The notes beneath the pieces are model-generated. The model saw nothing but the letters and a program-made list of their open reading frames with translations, was not told the DNA's origin and searched no databases. From Pseudomonadota bacterium (lineage in GTDB: Bacteria; Pseudomonadota; Gammaproteobacteria; UBA9214), in contig JAWLAI010000009.1 in assembly GCA_041395565.1 (NCBI GenBank), forward strand, positions 1 through 64,000: a stretch of 64,000 bases of DNA. The letters run 5' to 3'. Both the position numbers and the translations under genes were made by a program. This document shows, piece after piece, positions 8,860 to 18,292 of the stretch (within the stretch, counting starts at the first letter, position 1; the number at the start of each line of letters is the position of its first letter).

Positions 8860-9573
8860 ATGGAAATCCGTCAACTGCACGACGCAGCCAGCTCCACCTT
8901 CAGTTACCTGTTGTGGGATCCCGCCAGCCGCGAAGCCGCGTTGATTGACCCGGTGCACGAGCAGGTGCGACGTGACATACACCTGATCTGGGAACTCGGC
9001 CTGAAACTCAGATACACCGTGGAGACCCATGTACACACCGGTCACGTGACCGGCTCCGGCTACCTGCGCGAGGTATTCAATTCCATCGTCATGGTGCATG
9101 AAAACAGTCATGCCAAGTGCGCTGACGTGCTGGTGCGGGACGGTGATTTCATTCCGCTGGGCAATGCACGCCTGAATATACTGCACACCCCCGGCCATAG
9201 CGGCAGCGACATCTGCTGTACCCTGCCGGGTGCGGTCTTTACCGGCGGCACCCTGCTGGTCGGGAGCTGCGGACGCACGGACTACCAGTCGGGCGATGCA
9301 GGCATGCTGTACGACTCGATAACACAGCACCTGTTCACGCTCCCCGATGCGACCCTCGTCTACCCGGGACACGGCACCACGGCGGCACCCGTATCGACCA
9401 TCGCCGCGGAAAAGGCCGGCAACGCACGCATCGGCATGGGTCGGCGGCGTGACGACTTCATCGCACTCATGCGGGATCTGATGCTTGACCCCCCGGCCCG
9501 CATCCACGAAACCCTGCCCGTCAACCTGCGCTGCGGCAGCTACCTGGCAGCCGGCAGCGCCGTGGGCCGCTAG
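8860..9573 (+). CDS. ETHE1-like metallo-beta-lactamase-fold protein lacking metal-site aspartates
   Basis: The family (persulfide dioxygenase ETHE1 and relatives) oxidises glutathione persulfide with one Fe bound by His, His and Asp. The 237-residue protein aligns along its whole length: ETHVHTGHVTG, TPGHSGSD, FTGGTLLVGSCGRTDYQ, YPGH and NLRCGSY. But the expected Asp of HxHxDH is Gly61, the expected iron ligand Asp of TGDTLL is Gly130, and the Asp after the last GH is Gly172, while the histidines (57, 59, 62, 113, 171) are kept. Each change could arise by a single A-to-G base change. The protein is therefore either inactive in the usual chemistry or binds metal differently. The ATG at 8860 gives normal family length. 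Confidence 0.8.
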   Translation: MEIRQLHDAASSTFSYLLWDPASREAALIDPVHEQVRRDIHLIWELGLKLRYTVETHVHTGHVTGSGYLREVFNSIVMVHENSHAKCADVLVRDGDFIPLGNARLNILHTPGHSGSDICCTLPGAVFTGGTLLVGSCGRTDYQSGDAGMLYDSITQHLFTLPDATLVYPGHGTTAAPVSTIAAEKAGNARIGMGRRRDDFIALMRDLMLDPPARIHETLPVNLRCGSYLAAGSAVGR

Positions 9574-9806
9574 CGACCCGCAGCCGCACCGGCATGCCGG
9601 GCCGCAGCAGGCGGTGGCGGCATACCCCTGCAAACCCGCGCAGACCGCGGCAGTGCCGCGCGTGCACGCTATACCGCTGCCCGCAGCCGCGCCAGCCGCC
9701 TTCAAGTCCGCCCGCCCCATGCCGATTGTTTCAGGGATAGCTTCCTGCTTGCGGGAGATATCGGACACCTCCTGTTCAAGGACCAATCAGGGAGCCAGGC
9801 CAGCGC

Positions 9807-11777
9807 ATGAAGGACAATACCCGGACACTGATAATGCTGGGTGTAATGGCTGTCCTGGGACTGATGTTCGCCTTTGCCTCCATCGCGCTGCTGCAGATGC
9901 ATACCATCACCGAGCGCATGGGCGACCTCGTGGAGGTACGCAATGCCAAGATCGCCGCCGCGAACAAGATGCGCGACGCGATCCGGTCGCGCGCCGACAG
10001 CCTCAGGAAGATGCGCCTGACGCAGGACCCCTTCGAACGCGACGAGGAGTATCAGCACTTTCTCGCCCACGCCGGCAACTATCGCGCCGCCACCGAGCGT
10101 CTTGCGGGACTGGGCGTGACCCCGCAGGAGGCAGGAATACACGAGCGGCTGCAGCAGCTGACGCGCCAGGCCCAGACCGCGAGTGACGCCGCCGCCCTGC
10201 TGCTGGAAAGCGGCGCCGATGGAGATATTGAAGCCGCCATGCGCGATGCCGTATCCCTGCAGGCAGGGATGCTGGAGCAACTCGACGCGCTGGTGGAGCT
10301 GGAAGAGGCCGCCTCGGGCCAGTCACTGGCGGATAGCCGCGTGCACTACCAGCGCAGCAGGAACCTGCTGATCATACTGACCGGCGTCATCCTGCTGTTC
10401 TGCTACTTGCTCGCGCGCCTCATCTCCCGCTATGTCGCCAGCAAGAACCGGCAGCTCAACTACCAGTCATCCCACGATGCGCTCACCGGACTGATCAATC
10501 GCCGTGAATTCGAGAAACGTGTCGAGCGCGCGATCCGCAGTGCACAGTCGCTGCCCGCGGCGCATACCCTCATGTACCTCGATCTCGATCAGTTCAAGGT
10601 CATCAACGATGTCTGCGGTCATGGTGCGGGCGACCTCCTGCTGCAGCATCTCGCCGGCCTGCTGCGCGGCACCGTGCGCCATCGCGACACGCTCGGCCGG
10701 CTGGGCGGGGACGAATTCGGGCTGCTGCTCGAGAACTGCCCGCTGGACAAGGCGGTCGGGATCGCCGGCAAGCTGCTCAAGTCGATCGAGGAATATCACT
10801 TCACCTGGCAGGACAACACCTTCACGCTCAGCATCAGCATTGGCGTGGTTCCGCTCGATGAAACCACGACGGACATTGCCAGCGCGATGAGCGCGGCGGA
10901 TGCCGCCTGCTACATCGCCAAGGAGGCCGGACGCAACCAGATCCAGGTCGCCTATCTCGGTGACCGGCAGCTGCAGCAGCGGCGCAGCGAAATGCAGTGG
11001 GTCGCCCGCCTGACGCGCGCGCTCGAGCAAAACCAGTTCAAGCTCTACTACATGCCCATCATCTCCTGCGCGGAAGGTAATGGCAGCAGCAGGCAGATCG
11101 AGTTGCTGCTGCGGATGATCGACGACGACGGTTCCGTGATCTCGCCGCGCCTGTTCCTGCCGGCGGCGGAGAAGTACAACCTCGCCACCGCCATCGACCG
11201 CTGGGTCATCGACCATGCACTGCAGTGGCTGGCCGAGCACAGCTATGACCACAACTGGCCAATCACCATATCCATCAACCTGTCGGCACCGACACTCGCC
11301 AGCCATGACATGCTGAGATACATTATCGAGCGCGCCGAGCAGACCGGCGCACCGCCCGAGCGGATCATTTTCGAGATCACCGAGAATGCTGCCATTGCCA
11401 ACCTCACCGAGGCAACGGGCTTCATGCTCACGCTGCGCGGACGCGGCTTCCGCTTCACGCTGGATGATTTCGGCAGCGGCCTGTCCTCGTTCGTCTTCCT
11501 CAAGAAGCTCCCGGTCGATTTTCTCAAGATCGACGGCGCCTACGTGCGCGACATCCTGTCCGACCCGGTCGATTATGCCCTGGTCCGCTCGATCAACGAA
11601 CTCGCGCATTTGCTCGACAAGCAGACCATAGCCGAGCGGGTGGAAACCATGTCAGTGGCCAACGAGCTGCGCGAACTGGGCGTCAATTACCTCCAGGGCT
11701 ACGCCTACGCCGGGCCCGAGCCCCTGAGCTGCTTCACGTACACGCAGAAACCGCGGCTCGTTGTGGTAGCGCGCTGA
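9807..11777 (+). CDS. Membrane-bound GGDEF-EAL domain protein (cyclic di-GMP turnover)
   Basis: Protein of 656 residues with two membrane spans (about 9-30 and 187-208) enclosing a periplasmic helical domain of the four-helix-bundle sensor type. A cytoplasmic GGDEF domain follows, with an intact GGDEF at residues 300-304, so cyclase activity is plausible. The EAL domain comes next: the signature reads ELL at 432-434, and SINLSAPTL, EITENAAI, LDDFGSG, LKIDGAYV, AERVE and LQGYAYAG keep the acidic and Lys residues that bind Mg and drive hydrolysis, so phosphodiesterase activity is also plausible. Both activities in one protein leave the net effect undecided. It is flanked by unrelated genes; GGGAG upstream of the ATG supports the start. 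Confidence 0.92.
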   Translation: MKDNTRTLIMLGVMAVLGLMFAFASIALLQMHTITERMGDLVEVRNAKIAAANKMRDAIRSRADSLRKMRLTQDPFERDEEYQHFLAHAGNYRAATERLAGLGVTPQEAGIHERLQQLTRQAQTASDAAALLLESGADGDIEAAMRDAVSLQAGMLEQLDALVELEEAASGQSLADSRVHYQRSRNLLIILTGVILLFCYLLARLISRYVASKNRQLNYQSSHDALTGLINRREFEKRVERAIRSAQSLPAAHTLMYLDLDQFKVINDVCGHGAGDLLLQHLAGLLRGTVRHRDTLGRLGGDEFGLLLENCPLDKAVGIAGKLLKSIEEYHFTWQDNTFTLSISIGVVPLDETTTDIASAMSAADAACYIAKEAGRNQIQVAYLGDRQLQQRRSEMQWVARLTRALEQNQFKLYYMPIISCAEGNGSSRQIELLLRMIDDDGSVISPRLFLPAAEKYNLATAIDRWVIDHALQWLAEHSYDHNWPITISINLSAPTLASHDMLRYIIERAEQTGAPPERIIFEITENAAIANLTEATGFMLTLRGRGFRFTLDDFGSGLSSFVFLKKLPVDFLKIDGAYVRDILSDPVDYALVRSINELAHLLDKQTIAERVETMSVANELRELGVNYLQGYAYAGPEPLSCFTYTQKPRLVVVAR

Positions 11778-11850
11778 TCCGGCGCAAACGCGACACATCC
11801 GCAGCGCAACCGGTGCTATAGTCGTCCGGACACAGAGCTTGGCAGCCGCG

Positions 11851-13017
11851 ATGGCACGACCTCCTCCACTGCTGGAAATGATCGGGGCGCTGATCGGCAC
11901 GCCTTCCGTCAGCTGCGTCGACCCCGCGCTCGACCAGGGCAACCGCGCCGTGATCGACCTGCTCGCAGGCTGGCTCGAAGCCGCGGGCTTCAGCGTCGAG
12001 CTCATGCCGCTGCCCGGCACCCCGACCAAGGCCAACCTGATCGCAACGCTCGGCAGCGGTCCCGGCGGACTGGTGCTGGCCGGTCACACCGATACAGTCC
12101 CCTACGATCATGGCGCCTGGCGCCATGACCCGTTCCGCCTGACCGAGGCGGACCAGCGCCTCTACGGCCTGGGCACCTCTGACATGAAGGCCTTCCTCGC
12201 GCTCGCCATCGAGGCAACCCGTGGACTGCGCGCGCGGGACTTGCGTGAACCGCTGATCCTGCTGGCGACGGCCGACGAGGAGACCTCCATGTGTGGCGCC
12301 CGCGCGCTGGTGGAGCGGCAGCGACCGCACGCGCGCCACGCCGTCATCGGCGAACCCACCGGCCTGCGCCCGGTGCGTATGCACAAGGGCATATTCATGG
12401 AGCGCATCCGGCTGCACGGTCATGCCGGCCATTCCAGCAACCCCGCACTCGGTAACAACGCCCTGGAGGCCATGCACCACGTAATCGGCGCGATCCTTGC
12501 CTGGCGCGGATCGCTGCAGGCACAGCATCACAATGCGCTGTTCGCTGTCCCGGTGCCAACGCTCAACCTCGGCCACATCCATGGCGGCGACAACCCCAAC
12601 CGTATCTGCGCCGACTGCGAGCTGCACCTCGACCTGCGCCCGCTGCCGGGCATGGACATCGGCGCTCTGCGCGCGGAGCTGCACAGCGTGGTCAGCACCG
12701 CGCTGCAAGACAGCGCGGTCAGGGCCAGCTGCGACGCCCTGTTCGACGGTATCCCGGCCATGGAAACTGCGCACGGCGCCCCCATCGTCCGGCTCGCCGA
12801 ACGGCTCACCGGCCACGTACCGGAGGCAGTGGCGTTCGCCACTGAGGCACCCTATCTGCAACAGCTCGGCATGGATACCATCATCCTGGGCCCAGGCGAC
12901 ATCGCGCAGGCACACCAGCCGGATGAATTCATCGCGCTCGATCGGTTGCAGCCGACCGTGGAACTGCTGCGCGACATGATCAAATCCGTTTGTATAGACA
13001 CCGCCCCCTTGCTATAA
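11851..13017 (+). CDS. argE: Acetylornithine deacetylase ArgE
   Basis: M20-family zinc hydrolase that converts N-acetylornithine to ornithine in arginine synthesis. The 388-residue chain has the expected metal and catalytic residues: His79 and Asp81 in GHTDTVPYD, Asp111 in GTSDMKAF, the Glu pair 143-144 in ADEETSMCG, and Glu in GEPTG. The dimerisation lid contains HSSNPALGNNA. An in-frame TTG occurs 12 bases earlier, but ATG 11851 is the usual choice. It is followed by argA after 8 bases, so the two arginine genes form an operon. Confidence 0.92.
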   Translation: MARPPPLLEMIGALIGTPSVSCVDPALDQGNRAVIDLLAGWLEAAGFSVELMPLPGTPTKANLIATLGSGPGGLVLAGHTDTVPYDHGAWRHDPFRLTEADQRLYGLGTSDMKAFLALAIEATRGLRARDLREPLILLATADEETSMCGARALVERQRPHARHAVIGEPTGLRPVRMHKGIFMERIRLHGHAGHSSNPALGNNALEAMHHVIGAILAWRGSLQAQHHNALFAVPVPTLNLGHIHGGDNPNRICADCELHLDLRPLPGMDIGALRAELHSVVSTALQDSAVRASCDALFDGIPAMETAHGAPIVRLAERLTGHVPEAVAFATEAPYLQQLGMDTIILGPGDIAQAHQPDEFIALDRLQPTVELLRDMIKSVCIDTAPLL

Positions 13018-13025
13018 CAGGCGCC

Positions 13026-14363
13026 ATGAAAACCAGCGAACTCAACGGGCAGTTCATCAGGAGCTTTCGGCACTCGGCGCCGTACATACATGCGCACCGT
13101 GGCCGCACCTTCGTCCTGGTGTTCGGCGGCGAGGCCGTTGAGGATCCCGCCTTTCCCGGCCTGATCCACGACATCGCGCTGTTGCACAGCCTCGGTATCC
13201 AGCTGGTGCTGGTCCACGGCGCACGCCCGCAGATCGAGCGCAAACTCTCCGCGGGCGGCATCCAGATGGAATACGCCCATGGCCTGCGCATCACCGACGA
13301 CGCCGCACTCGTATGCGTGAAGGAGGCTGCCGGTTCCGTACGCGTGGAAATCGAGGCATTGCTGTCGATGGGGCTGGCCAATACCCCGATGTCCGGCGCC
13401 CGCATCGGCGTGAGTTCAGGCAATTTCGTCACCGCCCGGCCGCTCGGCGTGCGTGACGGCATCGACTACTGCCATACCGGCGAGGTGCGGCGCATCGATG
13501 GACAGGCCGTCCGGCAACACCTCGCCGAGCGCCGCATCGTGCTGCTCTCCCCGCTGGGTTACTCCCCCACCGGCGAGGTGTTCAACCTGAGCGCGGAAGA
13601 AGTCGCCACGGCCAGCGCCATCGAACTGCAGGCCGACAAGCTGGTGCTGCTCAACGAAGGCGAGAAACTGCGTGACGGTCGCCGCCGGCTGCTGGCACAG
13701 CTGACCGTCAACGAGGCGCAGGCACTGCTGCACGGCCGGCGCCACCTGACGGAACCCATGCGCCGGCAACTGCACAGCGCGATCCAGGCCTGTCGCGGCA
13801 ATGTGCGGCGCGTACACCTGCTCGACCGGCAACAGGATGGCGCCCTGCTGTTGGAGCTGTTCACGCGCGACGGCCTGGGGACCCTGATCACCTCGGATCC
13901 CTTCGAGGGGCTGCGTGCGGCGTCCATCGACGATGTCGGTGGCATACTCGAGCTGATCTCCCCGCTCGAACAGCAGGGCGTTCTGGTCAAGCGTTCCCGT
14001 GAACTGCTGGAGATGGAGATCGATCATTTCCTCGTGATCGAGCGCGACGGCACCATCATCGCCTGCGCGGCGCTATATCCGGGCGACCGGCCCGCCCAGG
14101 CCGAACTGGCCTGCCTGGCAGTGCATGCCGACTACCGCAACGAGGGGCGCGGCGACGCCCTGCTGCACGCCGTCGAGCAGCGGGCCATGCAGCGCGGCGT
14201 CGAGCAGCTGGTTGTTCTGACGACCCATACGGCGCACTGGTTCCGGGAACGTGGCTTCCTGCCGGGCGACCTGTCACACCTGCCCGCCAAAAAAAAGGCG
14301 CTATACAATTACCAGCGCAATTCCAAGGTGTTCTACAAGCCGCTGGAACCTGCCGGCCGGTAG
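13026..14363 (+). CDS. argA: N-acetylglutamate synthase ArgA
   Basis: Makes N-acetylglutamate from glutamate and acetyl-CoA, the first step of arginine synthesis, normally feedback-inhibited by arginine. The 445-residue length matches E. coli ArgA (443). The N-terminal amino-acid-kinase-like domain (about 1-285) shows VLVHGARPQIE and GVSSGNFVTARPLGV; the C-terminal GNAT acetyltransferase domain (about 295-440) shows LACLAVHADYRNEGRGDALL, the acetyl-CoA loop. The end FLPGDLSHLPAKKKALYNYQ is family-typical. ATG at 13026, 8 bases after argE. Confidence 0.95.
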   Translation: MKTSELNGQFIRSFRHSAPYIHAHRGRTFVLVFGGEAVEDPAFPGLIHDIALLHSLGIQLVLVHGARPQIERKLSAGGIQMEYAHGLRITDDAALVCVKEAAGSVRVEIEALLSMGLANTPMSGARIGVSSGNFVTARPLGVRDGIDYCHTGEVRRIDGQAVRQHLAERRIVLLSPLGYSPTGEVFNLSAEEVATASAIELQADKLVLLNEGEKLRDGRRRLLAQLTVNEAQALLHGRRHLTEPMRRQLHSAIQACRGNVRRVHLLDRQQDGALLLELFTRDGLGTLITSDPFEGLRAASIDDVGGILELISPLEQQGVLVKRSRELLEMEIDHFLVIERDGTIIACAALYPGDRPAQAELACLAVHADYRNEGRGDALLHAVEQRAMQRGVEQLVVLTTHTAHWFRERGFLPGDLSHLPAKKKALYNYQRNSKVFYKPLEPAGR

Positions 14364-14549
14364 CCGGAGGTCCCGGCAAACATGACAAAGCGGTCCCGTT
14401 CTGTAAAATACGCACCACACGGGGAGTGTGACCTGTATCACCGGCGTCCGCCGGCGCTGTTATAGACTGCCACGAGCAGCCGTTAACAGCATGAACCTGA
14501 TGCAATAACAGCAAACGAGCCAAAGCATGCACGGCAGGTAGCTACAGGC

Positions 14550-15371
14550 ATGGGGACAAAGACGACACAGCCGTCGGCCGGACAGACCGTCAGGGTTCTG
14601 CAAATAACCGATACGCACCTGTTCACCAGCGGCAGCGGCCGCCTGCTCGGCCTCAACACCGAGCAGTCGCTCAGCGCCGTACTCGCGGCCGTGGCTGGCC
14701 GTAACCCTGCTGCGCACCTCGTGCTCGCCACCGGCGACCTGGCCCACGATGGCACGCCGGGAGCGTATCAACGTTTCTTCCGACACATGAACGGGCTCGG
14801 TCTCCCGGTGTACTGTCTGCCGGGCAACCATGACGAGGCCGGGGCATTACGCCGGGCTCACGACGCCGGGCAGTGCCGCTACAACAGCCATGCCGTGCAT
14901 GGCGACTGGCATTTCATCCTGCTGGACTCCACCGTCCCCGGCAGCGAGGGTGGGCACCTGTCGGATGCCACGCTGGCCATGCTGGAACAACGGCTGCAGG
15001 CGGAGCCAGACAGGCATACCATCGTCTGCCTGCATCATCAGCCGGTGGCGATGGGCAGCCAGTGGCTGGACACCATGGCCGTGGACAACCCGGCGGATTT
15101 CTTTGCCATCATCGACCGCCATCCGCAGGTACGCGCGATCCTCTGGGGACATGTACACCAGGAACTACAGAGCCGGCGCGGCGACGTACTCCTGCTGTCG
15201 ACGCCTTCGACCTGCATCCAGTTTCTGCCGGGCAGTACCCGCTTTGCCGTCGACACGGCCCCGCCCGGCTATCGCTGGCTGGAACTGCAGCCCGACGGGC
15301 GCATCGTGACGGGGATAGAGCGGATCGGCGCCATTCCCGGCCAGATCGACCTGGCCGCAGGCGGTTATTGA
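14550..15371 (+). CDS. cpdA: 3',5'-cyclic-AMP phosphodiesterase CpdA
   Basis: Metallophosphoesterase that hydrolyses cAMP. The 273-residue protein has the complete binuclear metal motif set in order: DTH (Asp21, His23), ATGDLAHDG, PGNHDE, CLHHQPV and GHVHQE. Length and the sequence LDSTVPGSEGGHLS match E. coli CpdA. It faces the type II secretion genes convergently and has 186 bases of non-coding DNA upstream, so it is probably transcribed alone. Confidence 0.93.
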   Translation: MGTKTTQPSAGQTVRVLQITDTHLFTSGSGRLLGLNTEQSLSAVLAAVAGRNPAAHLVLATGDLAHDGTPGAYQRFFRHMNGLGLPVYCLPGNHDEAGALRRAHDAGQCRYNSHAVHGDWHFILLDSTVPGSEGGHLSDATLAMLEQRLQAEPDRHTIVCLHHQPVAMGSQWLDTMAVDNPADFFAIIDRHPQVRAILWGHVHQELQSRRGDVLLLSTPSTCIQFLPGSTRFAVDTAPPGYRWLELQPDGRIVTGIERIGAIPGQIDLAAGGY

Positions 15372-15489
15372 ACGCTTGCTCGCACCCGGCGTCGCCCGGG
15401 CTGCATGACCAGGGCGGACTCGCATGCGGCAGGATCGGCCTGAGCCGGCGGAGTCGCCACCGCGTAGCGGCCAGTGACCGTGGCCGGCT

Positions 15490-16707
15490 TCACTGCACGA
15501 GCTGGTTGAGATCGAAGATGGGCAGCAGGATCGCCAGCACGATGACCAGCACCACACCGCCCATCAGCAGGATCAGCAGCGGCTCGAACAGCCCCATGAC
15601 CGCAGCGATCAAGGTCTCGATCTCGCGTTCCTGGTTGATCGCGGCGCGCTCCAGCATCTCTTCCAGCTTGCCGCTGGCTTCGCCACTGGCGATGAGGTGC
15701 ACGGTCATGGCTGGAAAATAACCGCTGCGTTCCAGCGCGGCGGCAATCCCAGAACCCTCGCGCACGCGCGCTGCCGCTTCGTTGACAGCTTCGCGCATCG
15801 GCAGGTTGGAAACGACCTGGGCGGAGATGCGCATCGCCTCCAGCACCGATACACCGCTCGCGGTGAGGATACTGAAGGTACGCGCGAAACGTCCCGTGTT
15901 GAGGCCGCGCTCCAGGCGCCCGACCAGCGGCACACTCAGCAGCAGGCGGTGGAACCGGCGTCGATTGTCCTCGCTGCGCAGCAGCCAGCTGAAACCGACA
16001 CCCGCCAGCACCAGCAGCCCGATCAGCAGAAGTCCGTGGTTACGCAGAAAATCGCTGACCGCGATCAGGCCGCGGGTCAGCGCCGGCAGACCCTGGCCGA
16101 TGTTCTCGAATACCTGCACCACCTGCGGCACGACATAGGTCATCAGGCCGCCGACCACGAGGATCGCGACTATGGTGAGCATGGCCGGATAGAACACCGC
16201 CAGCTGGATCTTCTGGCGCATCTGCTGACGGTTCTCGGCGTAATCGGCGAGCCGTTCCAGCACCCGGTCCAGATGGCCGGACTGCTCCCCGGCCTCGACA
16301 GTGGTGCGATACAGTTCGGGGAAGACATGCTTGAAATCCGCGAGACCGGCGGCCAGGGTATGACCTTCCATCACCCGCGAGCGCACCGCCAGCAACATAC
16401 TCTTCAGGCGCGCGCGTTCGGTCTGCTGGGCGACCGCGCGCAGGCATTCCTCCAGCGGCAGTGCGGCACGGACCAGGGTTGCCAGCTGGCGCGTGATCAG
16501 TGCCAGATCGGTCGGACTGATACCGCGCCGCAGCCAGGCGGACCGGCTCCGGCTGCGCGTCTCGCGCTGCGCGACCTCCTGTACCTCGACCGGCACCAGC
16601 CCCTGGTCACGCAGCTGCTGGCGTACCTGGCGCGGCGCATCACCCTCGATGACGCCTTTTTTCTCGCGCCCGCTCGCGTCCAGTGCGGTGTATTCGAAAG
16701 CACCCAT
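15490..16707 (-). CDS. gspF: Type II secretion inner-membrane platform protein GspF
   Basis: Polytopic inner-membrane protein that couples the GspE ATPase to pseudopilus assembly. The 405-residue chain begins MGAFEYTALDASGREKKG, the conserved GspF start, and has the two repeated cytoplasmic GspF domains (about 70-190 and 270-395) with membrane spans near 170-195, 220-240 and 375-400. The block SGEASGKLEEML is the signature of the second repeat. It is the last gene of gspC-D-E-F. Confidence 0.95.
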   Translation of the reverse strand: MGAFEYTALDASGREKKGVIEGDAPRQVRQQLRDQGLVPVEVQEVAQRETRSRSRSAWLRRGISPTDLALITRQLATLVRAALPLEECLRAVAQQTERARLKSMLLAVRSRVMEGHTLAAGLADFKHVFPELYRTTVEAGEQSGHLDRVLERLADYAENRQQMRQKIQLAVFYPAMLTIVAILVVGGLMTYVVPQVVQVFENIGQGLPALTRGLIAVSDFLRNHGLLLIGLLVLAGVGFSWLLRSEDNRRRFHRLLLSVPLVGRLERGLNTGRFARTFSILTASGVSVLEAMRISAQVVSNLPMREAVNEAAARVREGSGIAAALERSGYFPAMTVHLIASGEASGKLEEMLERAAINQEREIETLIAAVMGLFEPLLILLMGGVVLVIVLAILLPIFDLNQLVQ

Positions 16708-16759
16708 GGTTGTTCAGCAGGCCGTAACAGGCGACATGCGCGGCACTGGTGGACCGGCG

Positions 16760-18292
16760 TCAGTCGCCCTGCGTGACGCGCAGGACTTCCTCCACGGAGG
16801 TTGCGCCGTCGAGTATCTTACGCCAGCCGTCCTGACGGATACTCGGGGTCTTCCGGCGCGCCTCGCGCTCCAGCTCCAGCTCGCCGGCGCCATCATGAAT
16901 GCTGGCACGCATGGTGTCGTCGAGGATCACCAGTTCGTAGATGCCGGTACGCCCGCGATAGCCCAGCTGGTTGCAGGACGGGCAGCCGCGGGCCCGGTAC
17001 AGCGTCGGGGGATTCTCCGCAGGCATCCCCAGCGCCGCGCAATCGTGCTGGCCTGCCGTGTAGGGTTCCTTGCAGTCATCGCACAGCACGCGCACCAGAC
17101 GCTGCGCCAGCACGCCGATCAGGCTGGAGGACAGCAGGAAGGGTTCCACGCCCATGTCGCGCAGGCGGGTCACGGCGCCGACCGCGCTGTTGGTATGCAG
17201 GGTGGAGAATACCAGGTGGCCGGTAAGACTGGCCTGCACGGCAATCTCGGCCGTCTCGAGATCGCGGATCTCGCCGACCATCACCACGTCCGGGTCCTGA
17301 CGCAGGATCGCGCGCAGACCCCGCGCGAAACTCAGGTCGACCTTGGTATTGACCTGGGTCTGGCCGATACCGTCGAGGTAGTACTCGATCGGGTCTTCCA
17401 CGGTCATGATGTTGCGGCGCTTGTTGTTGAGCCGGCCGAGCGCCGCGTACAGCGTCGTGGTCTTGCCGGAACCGGTCGGGCCCGTGACCAGGATGATGCC
17501 GTGCGGCCGGTTGATCAGCACGTCGAGGAGTTCGCGCGCCTGTGCCGACATGCCGAGCTGCTCGAGGTCGAGGCGCCCGGCCTGCTTGTCCAGCAGACGC
17601 AGCACCACGCGCTCGCCGTTCCCGGAGGGCAGCGTGGAGACACGCACGTCCACGGCACGGCCTGCCACCCGCAGCGAGATGCGGCCATCCTGCGGCAGGC
17701 GTTTCTCCGCGATGTCGAGCCGCGCCATGACCTTGATGCGTGACACGAGCAGCGGTGCCAGCACCCGCTGCGGCTCCAGTACCTCACGCAGCACACCATC
17801 GCAGCGGAAGCGCACCACCAGCCGGTTCTCGAACGGCTCGATATGGATATCCGAGGCGTTTTCCTTGACCGCCTCGGTCAACAGGGCGTTGATCAGGCGA
17901 ATGATCGGGGCGTCGTCCTCGCTTTCGAGCAGGTCCGCCGGCTCGGGCAGGGCCTGCGCCACATGCATCAGGTCCAGGTCCTCGCCGAGATCGCCCATCA
18001 TCTGCATGGCTTCGCTGGAACCCTGCTCGTAACTGTTGGAGAGCAGTGTATTGAACTGCTCCTCATCGATCTGCTCCAGCCGCAGCGGCATCCCGACCAG
18101 GCGGCGCAGCTCGATCAGCGCGGCCGGCGTCACGCCGGCCGTGTGGGCCACCTGGGCGTAATCGTCGGTATAGCCGGTGACCAGCACTCCGTTGCGTTTG
18201 GCGAACAGGAACGGCGGGCGGCGCTGCGGCGTGGCCGTCGCGGGCGCCGGGACCGGTGACTGCCCGGTTTCCTGCAGTGAATTCTCACTCAT
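16760..18292 (-). CDS. gspE: Type II secretion ATPase GspE
   Basis: Cytoplasmic hexameric ATPase that powers the type II secretion system. The 510-residue protein has the N-terminal domain that binds GspL (about 30-110), then the CTE. Walker A GPTGSGKT is at 271-278, the Asp box around TVEDPIEYY, Walker B in DVVMVGEIRD, and the His box in SLTGHLVFSTLHTN. The zinc-binding four-cysteine module is present (CDDCKEPY and CPSCNQLG). It starts inside the end of gspD (8-base overlap). The partner GspL is not encoded in the window. Confidence 0.96.
   Translation of the reverse strand: MSENSLQETGQSPVPAPATATPQRRPPFLFAKRNGVLVTGYTDDYAQVAHTAGVTPAALIELRRLVGMPLRLEQIDEEQFNTLLSNSYEQGSSEAMQMMGDLGEDLDLMHVAQALPEPADLLESEDDAPIIRLINALLTEAVKENASDIHIEPFENRLVVRFRCDGVLREVLEPQRVLAPLLVSRIKVMARLDIAEKRLPQDGRISLRVAGRAVDVRVSTLPSGNGERVVLRLLDKQAGRLDLEQLGMSAQARELLDVLINRPHGIILVTGPTGSGKTTTLYAALGRLNNKRRNIMTVEDPIEYYLDGIGQTQVNTKVDLSFARGLRAILRQDPDVVMVGEIRDLETAEIAVQASLTGHLVFSTLHTNSAVGAVTRLRDMGVEPFLLSSSLIGVLAQRLVRVLCDDCKEPYTAGQHDCAALGMPAENPPTLYRARGCPSCNQLGYRGRTGIYELVILDDTMRASIHDGAGELELEREARRKTPSIRQDGWRKILDGATSVEEVLRVTQGD

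Noticed and set aside
15697..16776. Long open frame on the plus strand opposite gspF
   Set aside because: Antisense shadow of a recognised gene in high-GC DNA; the translation is His/Gln/Arg-rich with no domain.
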